From NCBI GenBank assembly GCA_030549495.1, contig JAUIRK010000953.1, positions 1,578,001 through 1,642,000 of the forward strand: 64,000 bases of DNA, read 5' to 3'. Below the pieces are notes generated by a model. That model did not search any database. It saw only the letters and a list, made by a program, of their open reading frames with translations, and was not told the origin of the DNA. The position numbers were made by a program, and so were the translations under genes. This DNA is from Nectonema munidae. Its lineage: Eukaryota; Nematomorpha; Nectonematoida; Nectonematidae. The stretch's first letter is position 1, and each line of letters begins with the position of its first letter. This document shows positions 23,095-35,400 of the stretch, one piece after another.

Positions 23095-23845
23095 TCAACC
23101 ATTATGGAATAAGGTGATGCTCTCAACGCGTTTACAACTGTAACTTATTGATGCATGATTAATTGATGGCTCTCCATTTTTGGTACAAGTATGACATTTG
23201 TACTTTGTGCTCTCATCTTTGGACAAACAATATTTGCAAGTTGCATCTTTCTTACAAGTTGATGTAATGTGTCCAAAAAGAAGACATTTACTACATTGTA
23301 TATGTGAAAAAAACCGACGGCACTTTACAGCTTCCATCATCATAAAGAAGGTAAAATCATTTTTCTTGAGGAAGGAGAAAATTTCAGGAGCTACTTTCAA
23401 CAACAATCTTTTTTTCATTTTGGATATCTTTTGATGGTTGATTTTGATAAATCAATTCATTCAACAAGTTCATAATCAATTCAGTCAACAAGTTATTTTC
23501 AATACTTTTTGAGATAACATATGAAACTATTAGCATTAGTACCTTGGTTCTAATAGCTTTTAATTGTTCTTTTTTCCCCAGAAGATTTTCAGCTTTTTCT
23601 AGACTTTGATTGTCTGGAAAACTAAGTCTGAATACTATTTTCGTCTTCTTATTGGATACCACTGTAACTCCATTTAGAATGAGTGATGTCCTTTCAACTT
23701 TCAAGCTCTCTGATTTTACATATAAAGTATGTTGTTTATTTTCAGACTTTCTAACTGCGTCAGCGAATATAAATGACGATTGGGGTGATTTTGCAACATC
23801 TCTACTACAACAAATATTTTTTTGAGATTCTCTTGTTTCTTTCAT
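23095..23845 (-). pseudogene. LINE ORF1, middle and zinc-knuckle part
   Basis: The segment from 23418 to 23095 has a CCHC knuckle (CSKCLLFGHITSTC) followed by further Cys pairs (CKYC, CHTC), a nucleic-acid-binding ORF1 signature. The 23845-23384 segment is a less conserved middle part in a different frame. The knuckle part and the N-terminal finger at 24165 share one frame, so the middle part was shifted out and back. Confidence 0.65.
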
Positions 23846-23874
23846 CTCTTTCCGTCAAATCTTCAACATGTTTA

Positions 23875-24165
23875 TCAAAATGTTTTCAATGAGTTTTGGT
23901 TATCTAATTGATGTTTCAACTCATTTACTACATTTGTCAGATTGGCAATTAGAGAGTTAGATTTTTCTTTTTCTCTTATTTCTGAATCACGACACTTTTG
24001 ACAATGCCATTTGATTCCTTCGTTATTATATTTATCGAGAATTTTGAATAAGGAGGGATCAAATTTTTGGCAATTATAACATAGCCACTTTTCACAGCAA
24101 TCGCACTTCCCAAGACGAGACGATCTTACTTGACAACTCTCACATTCCCAGGTATCATTCTCCAT
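23875..24165 (-). pseudogene. LINE ORF1 N-terminus with PHD-like finger
   Basis: Cys and His pairs are spaced CESC...CDCC...CYNC...WHCQKC, a PHD-like double zinc site, followed by a short coiled region (ANLTNVVNELKHQLDNQ). PHD-type fingers are known in ORF1 of some CR1- and Jockey-group LINEs. The start Met at 24165 is the natural one. Confidence 0.65.
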
Positions 24166-24597
24166 CCATAAACTTGAAAAGTAAAGAGTAACTTATTAAT
24201 TAAAAATTTGTCAGAAGATAATTGAGGCTTGTTGGTATTGAACTTTAGAAGCAACAATTTTGATATTTAAAGAAAAATTATAGCCATTAAAAAATTGAGT
24301 AGAAAAAATTTAGAAAAAAAAATAAAGCTAAAAAAAATCAAAATAAATTAAAAAAAAATTTTCAATATTTATTTTCATATTTGAAAACTTTAAATAGAAA
24401 ATATAAATAGTCTTGAAAATTGTCTCTTATGTTGTAGCGCTAGACCACTAATATATGACTTTCGCGTCACTATATTTCTTTTTAATTTTTTATTTTACAA
24501 TTAAGACATTTAACATACAAATATGGCAAAAACTGTGCATGTCTTTTTTTTCAAAAAATAAGTCCTTGCAAGACAACTTGGGGACAGCCCTCTAGAC

Positions 24598-25212
24598 CAG
24601 GGGTGTCAAACTGAAATCACTCGAGGGGTATTTCGGACAGCTCTTGTCGGTCGGATAAAATCTCTAAGATTCAAAAGACACACATGATCATATTTTGAAA
24701 CCAACAATAACAAAATAAATAATTTAAAAAACATTGGTTTGAATGAAGTTTTTATTTAAATGTTTTTTTTCGATTTTCCAGAAATTTGACATTTCTTCTT
24801 AACAATTTTATTAAAATCATGAGTAAAATTCGTGGAAGCAGAAACTGTCAAAATATCATTTATCTGAACAGTTTTTTGTCTTGTTGGTTCTCAGACTTAT
24901 TGGTATTCATTTCTGAAAAAATTGACTTGGGAAGATAGGTTGCAAAACATACATTGAACTTTTGAAACAAAAAATTATAAAATCAATCAATTGCGTTGTA
25001 AGAGTTGTTTTTCATATAGAATCACTTTTCAAATTGATGATTTTCAACATAAAATCTGATGTTAATTCTGATGCATCGATTGCAAAAAGGGATATAAAAA
25101 TGAAAAACTCAATAATTAAATGATTGAGTATTTTGTCAAAAATACTAGGCGGGCCACACTGTATCTCTTGCAGTGCCAATTGTGGCCCTGGGCTGTATGT
25201 TTGACACCCCTG
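24598..25212 (-). mobile_element. hAT transposon remnant with 8-bp target duplication
   Basis: The ends are 'caggggtgtcaaac' (24598) and 'gtttgacacccctg' (ending 25212). The flanks are CTCTAGAC (24590-24597) and TTCTAGAC (25213-25220), seven of eight bases identical. On the minus strand near 24960-24780 the pieces NTNKSE and NFTHDFNKIVKKKCQISG resemble the C-terminal dimerisation end of GTF2IRD2-like hAT transposases. At 615 bp it is an internally deleted copy with a broken coding remnant. Confidence 0.8.
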
Positions 25213-25220
25213 TTCTAGAC

Positions 25221-25310
25221 TACTATATCCCTTTTTTACTAAATAGATTCTAATTTTTTAATTTTACTACTATATACATATTTTACTAAATAGATTATGT
25301 TTATTTAAGT
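25221..25310. repeat. Short tandem duplication, about 50-60 bp
   Basis: 'tactatat' plus 'ttttactaaatagatt' occurs twice in a row next to the hAT element. Confidence 0.45.
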
Positions 25311-26364
25311 TTACTTTGATTTTTTGAGTTTATTTGGGTAAAATGCGCAGCGTGATTATAAATTTCTAAAATTTAAAATTAAAATTTTGATTTGAATTAT
25401 CATTTTTTCATTTCTAAGATTTCAATTTTAATTCTGATTCACAATATACGGTTCTATTTCTTATTAGTAAAAAAATTGTAGAAATTTACAGGGAGTTTAG
25501 ATAGATGTTGGAATAAATATTCCTTTTATTCAGTAGTTTACTGGATCATCATTGGCGTAGATGCATAATTCGCTGAAATATTTTATAATTGTTTGGGATT
25601 GACTTTTGTTTGTAAGAATAAAAAATTCTTCTCTACCCATAGTTTCAACTATGTAGAGTGAATACAATCTTACTGTGTTGCATCAATATGGAAATTACTG
25701 TGGAGCTCAGTTTAGTTTTTCAAAAAACTATGCCAGGGAAGCTTTCAGCGTAAGAATTACTGAGAGAAACGGATTTTTGTGTTTCTCTTAGGTTCATTGT
25801 GATTATGAATTTTTAAGCATAATTATTGTGATTCTGATTAAGATTCTATAAATTTATGTGATTCTGATTAAAATTACAATCGACCCTAACTCTAATCCCA
25901 TCACGTAAAAAAAAGAATTACAATTATGCCAATTTACACTAACATTAGCACCTTCCATTATATTCTACTTTTTAAAGAATTTAATGGATTTTAGAAATTT
26001 GTCATAGAGCTTGTCAACACCCTGCCCCTTTAATTGGAAATTTTAAAAAGATGTCAGTGTGTGTATGTATGTGTCTTTACTATATTATAGCGCAGTAAAA
26101 ATAAGGTCGCACAGATATGGTGACACCCCTGCGTACCCACATAAATATGAAGTGTGCGGATAGAAATATTTTTATTTCCAAATGTTTTTTTCTATTTCTC
26201 AATAATCAAACTGAAGTAAAAATAATTTCGCTTAAAACTTATAAAATCATCTAAAAATTAGGGTTGCGAAAATAGAGCCTGAAATAATATTTGACCAAAA
26301 AAGAAAATGCTATCTTCTAAAAAATTGTGCGCCATTTTACTTCTTTTGTTGTCCTAATTAAAAA
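25310..26364. other. Upstream of GET4, no other gene seen
   Basis: AT-rich with a short (GTAT)n-like stretch at 26058-26075. The GET4 promoter should lie near the right edge; no clear TATA or initiator could be picked. Confidence 0.4.
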
Positions 26365-26465
26365 ATGGCTGAAGCGTTACAGAAAATAGAGGAAAAACTT
26401 ATCTCACAGATAGAAAAGAAAAATTATTATGAAGCTCAATTAATTTCTAAATCTCTGTTTTATAG
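26365..26465 (+). CDS. GET4: GET4 exon 1 (N-terminus)
   Basis: It starts MAEALQKIEEKLISQIE and ends FYR split after two bases at TATAG|gtaagc. The first in-frame Met fits the family, in which a variable N-terminus precedes the EKG/KKNYYEA repeat helix. Confidence 0.88.
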
Positions 26466-29400
26466 GTAAGCTATTTTTGATTATATTATAGTTTTATATA
26501 TATATTTCTTCTTAATTTATTAGATGTAATTTTTCTTTAGGTTTTTTTAGTATGGATACATTAGATAAGAATCAAAGTAAAGAGTGTATTTATTTCTTCT
26601 GAAAAGATTTGTTATTTTTTCACTGAATAGAGTACAATCTACTGTTATGAATTAAATAAAAATACCAATTTCCTATTTTGCAATAATATTTGGTTTTGTG
26701 GTTCCCGAGTCGGTGGTGTCGGAGATGCTAATGACAATGGAGTTAAGCCAGTATCTAATAAAATTTAGAAGTATTTGGAGTCGGAATCGGATTTTTGTAG
26801 GAACTATATTTTCTCTCAGACTCCCTACCCAAGCCTCCATACAATGAACGCATCGCCACGTAGCTATAACATTTAACAATCAAATCTCACTTTTATTCTT
26901 CCTTTTATGAAGGTTTAACTGTGAAATTTTATTATAATTATAGTAATTTATTTTAAATTTACCTACATAACTTTCTGTTTTATCAAAAATAAATATGTAC
27001 TATTTTTGGCTTTTAAAAAATTAAACATTGATAAAAATTCTTTTCATGGTATTATCTAAAATTGTTGTCAAACTATTAAGATTGTTTTTAATGTTTGAAA
27101 ATAATCCTTCATAGAGAAAAATATTAATTTTCATTTCGTATGCATGTTTAATACCGTTGAAATGCGACCAATGATCTTAGTCAATATTCTAATCCAATGA
27201 TGTTCTTCTCTCTCACACAAAAAAAGGTAGCAATATTGAATAATTTTCATATGGGTAGCCGCAAAGTTCAACAAATGTGTCACAGTGTTAAAAAAGGTTG
27301 ACAACCACTGATATATACGCTGAGCTCAAGATTTTGTTGAAAAATATTTATAAAAAATTATGATCTATGATCCTTCGACTACTTTAAAAATGCTATCAAA
27401 TGATTTAACTTGCGATTTTAGGAAATTTCACAAATTTTTAATTTGGTAGCCGGACATCGCATATCCGATTTTTTCCAAATTCTGTATATAAAGTAAAACG
27501 TATGAATTTGCATTTTGTTCTCCGACTTAGATAATCACGTCAACAATACAGTTAACATGCATTTTATTAATAAATGTTAAAAAAATTTTAAGTATTTTAT
27601 TTAAATCAAAAATGAATACTAATTTCCATATTCAGAAATATACTAATTTGAACTTTTCAGCGTCCAAACTATTTCGATTTTCTCTATATATTTGTTTTCT
27701 CGTCGTTTGCATGTTACCGAACTTCGTGGCACACTTAAATATTTTTGGGTCCAGTTTTTAAGTCTGGGGAATTAATTTCCATTAATTTTCCACCATTATA
27801 GACTACCTTCTTTTTTTTTGTAGCAATGCTTCTGTTTTAAATTCTCTTTTATTTTCATTTGAAATAAATTGAAGATTTGCAACCTTTTTCTCTGACAGAA
27901 ACAAATTGATCAAAGCATTTCCAAATGTTACCATGAATTTCAACACCAAGGCGAGAGTTTTCGTTTTTAGGCCCAAGAAAATATTGATACGGATTTTGTT
28001 TTCCCATTTCCTCAAAATTCCATTTTCATCATATCTTCCTAGTCTATAAAATTTGTAATAAAACGAGTATACAAAACAGTTGCAATAAAAGTATTTTTTT
28101 CATTTAAAATATCTATTTTATTAAATCCCCCGAATAAACCATTTTCTAGAGACTCTTTCAAATCTTTTTTCATCCTCTGTACTCCTTCACCACTTTGTCT
28201 TTTTGATAGATAAGATATTAGGTCTTTGTAGCAGGTATTACAAAGCCAATTTTCTCTCCCTCATCTGTTATCTCAACAGAAAGTTTAAGGAGTCTTAATT
28301 TGTTTTTGTATCTATCGGGTACATTCCTAATTTTAAGATAATGCGATTCAGACAATTCTATACAGTAAATATTTGTGTGCCCCTGTCATCGATATGCTAA
28401 AGTTATCTTTTTTTTGGCGTTTTCTTTTGTTTTTAACAAAGGATACGTATTTATATGTGTCCCCTCAATGATATATATATATATACACGTATACAAAACC
28501 TCGAATACTCAGGTTAGAAGTCAAAGCGTAACCTATTCAAGGTTGTATCGAGTACAAGATAATCGAGATCCCATATCTACTCTCTATATTCCGTAAAACT
28601 CGCATATCATGCAACATTAGACACTTTTAAACCGAAATTTTATGCGGTTGCTAATTTTGATGTTTTAAAATTTTTAAAACTATTATTTTCCCACTTAATA
28701 AAGTGTAGAACGCATACGAAGGAAAATTGTTTATTGAATTATAAAAGATTCATAAAATAATTATGCGGTTCATCAAATTCCTTTTCGTTCCAAAGATTAT
28801 GACGGAATAATTCTTGGAAATATTTACCCTTCCTCTAATATAGAAGTTCACATGATACACGAGATGTATGGCAGAATTGTGTTCTGGCGTTAAAAATGTA
28901 AAGCTGCCATGATACGCGAGATCCAATAGATTTTATACTCGATTTTACAATCGCGTATTCAGAAAAGTATTTTAGAGAGGGAGGGGACGTCTAGAATCAC
29001 TTCATTTTAAAAAGAGGGGGGGGGGGGGTGCTATGGGCCAATGCCCCTCCCCTTCAAACACCACTCGGAAATATAAGAAATATCGTCGAGTCGGTGTTAT
29101 TTTTCAGAGTTCTAGTCCGATTCGACTACGACTCTATAGACCCATGCAAAAAGGGTAGGAGTGTGTGTGTGAATTTTTACTTCAAAATTAAATGAGTGTT
29201 GGAGAGCATTTTTTTCTTTATTTTTTAAATCTAACTCTAATCCCTTTTTATCATTCGATAATCCTCTTCTTTTTATTCTTCGATTTTTGCAACTCCATTA
29301 TCCAAATCCGCTAATCGACACACTTCCGACTGTCACCGATTTTTGAATGTTTTTCCTCCGTTATTTCGACATTCACATTCCGTCACTGACAGTGCTTCAA

Positions 29401-32400
29401 ATCGAACTAGTTTGTTTTAAACATGCTTGAATCCGTCAGACAGAATATTAAAATTCTATTTTTCATAATACACTTCTAAGATTGACTACTGTGCGATGGT
29501 ACTTGCTCACAAAGCGAGTTCAATATTTCCCATATGTTTGTCGATGAATCTTAGTTTATACCTAGAGATGATGCATTGACCACGCACAAGTTTCTCTACT
29601 TTTCCCATCTCTTTGGTGTAGGATAGGACTTGAAATACTGACTTGTAAAAGATTTTTTTACATTAAACATAAATATTATATATATTAAATAAATTTTTGG
29701 TTTGAGGCATTGATTCTTTATTAGTGTCATATATTGGTAGATATTTCGTTAACCCGAGAATTCACAATCCGACAAGAATATGTCTGAAATGAAGAGTATC
29801 GGATAAACGAGATCTGTCCTTAAAAATGCGACTACGACTCCAAAATTTTATTAGATGATGCTGACTCCAACTTCGCAACTTTGATTAAAGGTGATTAAAT
29901 CTATCTAAAATTGAGTTTTGGTATTTTCATTCATATAATAAAAAAAATTTAATCTTTTGAATTTCAACTCTTTTTTTCATCCGTCTATACCGACCCCTCT
30001 ACAACTTACGGATTCAGTATAACTAGAAATGAGTAGAACCTGTATATAACTGTCACTTATTCAAAATGGTCATTTTCAATGTGTACCATTATACCTGTTT
30101 AAAATCGGGTCCGTTCCTTATAATAGCTAGAACGTATGTTGTTTGAAGTGGACCAAACTGGACTATAATATCTACGCACCATATCCCGCGGAACTACACA
30201 AATTAAGATCTTTTCCGAACTGAAACACTAGGACAGGTTTTATCCGATCCAGAAGGAGTCTTGGCATCGTAATGTCATCGAGACTAACCTGTAAACGAAT
30301 TTGGAGAGGGTGCATATAATTTTTGTTGTATTAAGGTATTCAAATCAAGGAATGTATGAAAATGGCTTGCACTTGCTGTATAAGGGGGCCATTTTGTTGC
30401 TTAAAGAAAAACAGGTAAGCATTTTATGATCAATTATTATATTTTCCTAAATAATTCAGGCATATTCTATAAAGCGTTGGAAAACATTTTTCTACTAAGA
30501 AGTTTTACGTTCTAATTTTTTTTTTGATTGAAATGAAGAAATATTTTGCATAGTTTTATGATAGTTATATCTCGGAAAGTAATTTATACAAGTAGCTATA
30601 AATCTTGGGCTTTAAGAAAAGTTTAAATGCCCTTAATATTATTCTCTCTAATACTATTCAAAGTCACTAAAATTTTTTATTCTTTCCCACAGATTGTACG
30701 GTAAAAGTTGCTGTATATATAATTTTAAGTAATGAAAGAAACCGTATGATAGATAATGTTAGATTATCGATATCCGCATTAATTTAAGTAATATCGAACC
30801 GAACATTTGAATTTGGAAGATACGCACCAAACCTAAGGATCACATGAAAGTCTACGCATTTTTTATTCTGAAAGAATATACATATCTTATAAATTTCTTT
30901 GAAATATAATGCCGTCTTGTGGGCGCTTCTTTCAAAAATGTCTTCTAAGAGGCGTTGAGTAGGAAACGTTTGGCAAAGACTGGGTAGGTATATGCTGATT
31001 AATCCCAATTGGCCCATGCTTTTTTCAAGTATCAGCCTTGGAATTTACTATCCTTTCCAAATCTTATATCCCGATTCCTAGAATTAGAGAATCGCTATCA
31101 AAAGTTGAATCTGATGAGCATTTAAAATTTGAAAAGTTTCAACATTTACCCCAAATTTTGATAAATTTATAATATTTATATAAAAAACAGTTTAAAACAT
31201 ATGGGAGATTAAAACAAGTGCAGAACTCTAGTAAGGTAAAAAAAATTTCGAATAAAGCTGGGGTTTCTTCAGATGTCCCCTGACTCCATAGATATAAGGG
31301 TTCAATGTAAAACAAAATCAGCTCTGTCTATCTGCCATAATGGCAGTAGCGTACCTATTTTTAATGCCACCTAGGCCGGATGCTAATTTGACCGTTCTTC
31401 AAAATTTCATATAACACTTCAAAACGCCCAAAATTTGATAATAATGGTATATAGGTGGGGAAAATTGGAACAAAGCGACCGAGTATCACATCACTATTTA
31501 AGTCTAAAATATCTCGATTAAATTTTCATTGATGATATATAAAATCAAATAAATTCTGCTCTCGGAGGCTTAACTATAAAAATCTTTTATTTCAAATTTA
31601 ATTTTTTTTTAAGAATTTTACACTTTTTTTGAATGAATACTGAATCAAAGAATCGGAATCACACAAGATTATGCTATCGCCCCATGATTAGTATGGACAT
31701 CTTAGCTCGATTTCCAAACGTGTCATCTTCACCTATGTCCATTTATTATTGAGGAGTAATAATCTCCTAAATATATGCTGTTGTTTATAATGCAGTACAT
31801 GTGGTTTAAAGAATATCCATTCAGTTAAAAAGAAAAAATGGTTAAAGCAGATTTTATCTCTAACTTTCTTAACTAAAATAAAAAGATATAAAAGTGGATT
31901 TATACACCAAAAAATTAAGTAGTGAGATTTCGAAGTAGGCGTAAACATATTTATAAAGAAACTTCACTTCCAAAATTCGCATACACGCTCTCGCCTCATT
32001 CTAACAAAATTCTTAAAGCATCCGTGAGAAATTTTTACATTTCACTTTTTTTCTATTTAAAAATGCGAAACAAGTTCAAAAATGAATTAATAATGAATTT
32101 TTCATTTTTCTTCTTCTTCATAAATCAAAATTTAAATCAAAAAAACCTTTTGTTCAATCTAATATAAAGCATATGCCTAAAAGTATTTTTATTATAACTT
32201 ATATAGGAAATAAATACATACATTGATCGAAAATTTTTTTTCCCATTGTGTATGTCGGTGGGTGGAGGTAGCGGATATTCGAATCGACAGACACACTATC
32301 CTCAATTGTTTCTAGATCCGGCCGCAGGATAAAATATCCTGCTAAACCTGGGCGTGAGCAAGGTTGGTTAGATACTGGATTTCGATAACTTAAGGTTTTG

Positions 32401-35400
32401 GGTTCGATCCCGTATCAATCCTCCTTTCCTCATAGTTCGATACAAGCTGTGCAATTGTGCCTTCTCGATGAAAACACCCACGGCTCCTTTACCTTCAAAT
32501 AAATTCTCTACTCATCAAAGTATATTTTATTTAGAGTTGTATCAGATGTGAAATTTTTGTATCCACGGATGCGGATGTCACAATTAATTTTTTAGCGAAT
32601 GCTGATACAGATATCATAATTGCTATTCTAAGCAAGCGCACGATGTATACCTAAAAATTTAAAGAGAAAATGTCAATGTACATTTGTTATCATAAAAATT
32701 TCCAAATAAAATTAAAACCCCGAAAAAAACTTTGCGGTATATAGAAAAAAAGAAAAATGTTTGAAAATTGCGGATTCAGATGTTGAAGCTTAAATAATCC
32801 GCTCATGAGGATGTTAAGAGGATGTACATTTTTTTGCGAATATCGGATACATATGTGGATGCGAATGCGGATATCCGATGATACATCAGTAATTTTATTT
32901 CATTTTTTCTACTTTGATAGGTAGAGGGCGCGCTAGACTTATACAACCTCCTTGTTTCTTCCTTCAAAAAGCATCCGATCCTCATCACTAAAGAAATATT
33001 GCGTATCATTTTTACCTTTTTTCTGTTATCATCACCTTATTCACATTTTACTCCACCTCATTTTTAACTTTTTTTCTTCCTTCCAATAAAAGTACCGTAT
33101 ATTTCGGTGTATAAGTCCATCTTTTAGCCCCGCCCCCAGAATCGGCCCTAAATTGAGGATCTACTTATATAAAATTAACAAAAAGCAAACCTTTAAATCT
33201 TGTGGCATATTGGTGCAAAAAAACGAGGCCTAACCTTCGGCTAATACCGACGACAGCCTCGGTGCTGTAACTACCGATGCAAATTCATGTAGCTACTAAT
33301 GTAAATACTTGTATTTAAAACAATTCACATTCTAATTCGACACTAATAATGTAATAGAACTACCATTACCTTAAAATTCCACAAAATGCTTATAATAATC
33401 AGAGGAAAAAGACCATATCAATGTAAACATCATGCAGCCATTTGTAAAACCTCCGATCAGCCTATCGCTGACGAAACAATTTACGGTTTAGGTGCGTTCA
33501 CACCAACTCTATTTTTTTTTATCAAAGAAATGGTAAATAACAACGTCTAGAGAATAACATCATATCTTTATTTCTCACTAAAATAAATTACAATAAAAAG
33601 ATATGTTTTATTCATTCAAAATCCTTCAAAATTGATACAATCATCTTCATCTGATGCAAAAAGTTCATCAAATAAATCGTCATTTACAGTTTCATCGTAA
33701 GGCTTAGGCTGGCCGATAATTTAACCGGGTTCTGTATTTTAGAGGTCGACTTATACTTCAGATATTAGCAAAAATCATAAAAAATTCTCTCATTTGGGGG
33801 TCGAGGCTTATCTGTAGGTCGACTTTTACACTGAAATATACGGTAACTAATAATAATAAGTAGATTGAATTGAAAAAACATAAAATTCCTTACAAACATG
33901 AAAAGCTAGGCCAAGAGCTCATTCAAAGTTAAAATGGACTTAAAACTTCAATACTTTGAACTTTAACTTTAATTTTTCCTTTTCTCATATTAAATTTCCT
34001 TATTCATATTGAATTTCGCTCTTGCCTTCCTGATTTTTAGTACTTCTTTCATTTTAAACTTCAAAAGTATGGTTTTAAGAAGGTTCAATCCGCTTTGTCT
34101 AATTTATTGATTAATGACAGCTTTAAACACACACCCAACCCCGCTGTCAGACTTTAAATTCAGGGGGGGGGGGCAGGGGCAAAACTAATTTTATGGGAGC
34201 TCCGGGGGGGGGGGGGGAGAGGAGAATAAATTTTATTAATTTTTCTAAAGAAATTGACTTTTTTTTAACTTTATATAGTTTTTATTATATACGGGTCCAA
34301 GCTTACGCAAAGAGTACAACACAAAAATTCTAAAAATCATTTGGTAAAAAATCTATTTTATGTATTATTTCCTTCCATTTATGTCAATAACTTTTTATAA
34401 AATAACTTTTGTGTTAACTTTTTCCAAGTAAACAACCCCAATAAGTATTAAAACACAGACATAGACTTTCGTTTGTAATTGCGGTAGGACCGGAGTTTAT
34501 TCAATCCGTTCGACTGTCTGCTAAGACAAAATTGATTATGTAATCAGAAAGCTCTTCGTTTTTGCTATCTTTTCAAGATTTATTAAATGTGTTTGTGGAA
34601 ACCTTGTGTCACATAATAGAGTCGAAAGACATATGAGAGCGGTTTGTTAGTTGCTAAAAATGCAGACATTAATCTTGCTTTTTTAATGCTAGTTAGAAGA
34701 TTTATAATTTTTTGACTCTGGGACCACACTGGTCCTCAAATTGTTAAGAGTTGTTAATCTTATGCTTGTGTTTAGCTATGCTCAATTGTGTATGCAGATC
34801 TTTAATGTAAGTTTTAAATTTAATAAAAATGTCAACACATATGTTAGGATTTTAAAGTGGCTAAACTTAAACAAAGTTTATTCCTTATAAATCTTAGAGA
34901 TAATAATTATTATTGTATTATTTTTCTATATTATTTTTTTTGTACTATGATTTCCATCTAAAATGTATGACATGGTAAAACCATTTAAAAAATTGCATGT
35001 ACCCGAGTGATTCTAACTAATTAACATTTTGATAACTAACATTTAACAAACAAAGAAACAAATTAATTAATTAAAAGACATAAAATACGCGAAATAAGCA
35101 GAAAATATGAGAAAAAATAATGAAGCAACATGATATGAAAAATTTTAAAGCGTTATCAGACATCATCATATACTAGATTTACAAAATGTTCGCCTTTTTC
35201 TTTATTTACGATATTTTGCGTTTGGATTTTAGAAAAAATAGTAACGATGAATAAATAACTAAATAAATAATTTTTAGAGCCTACCAAAATTTTTGATGAT
35301 ATGTTGGATTTAGCAAAGTTAATTTCCTCATTGTATATTTAAGAAAAAGCAAATGACATTGTTAATTTTTGTTTTTTTTTAGAAATGATGCAAGAAATAT

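Larger units (their letters stand above)
20520..24170 (-). mobile_element. Nearly complete CR1/Jockey-like LINE, inactivated
   Basis: Read on the minus strand, ORF1 begins at 24165 with a PHD-like Cys/His finger and later carries CCHC knuckles. The endonuclease region (about 23040-22300) shows ETWLDKNEDYFL and GDINFDLEEELF. The linker (22297-22094) and reverse transcriptase (about 21720-21050) follow, then a thumb or C-terminal part (RHEIDKLAFDLNRFIGSYVN, about 20910). The 3' boundary near 20520 is an estimate. Frames change within ORF1 and between the two RT halves, and stops occur in the endonuclease, so it cannot move on its own. Confidence 0.8.

Noticed and set aside
32530-32890. Candidate GET4 exon (ANADTDIIIAILSK)
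   Set aside because: The segment is part of a degenerate 'gcggatatcc'-like repeat and its phase does not fit.
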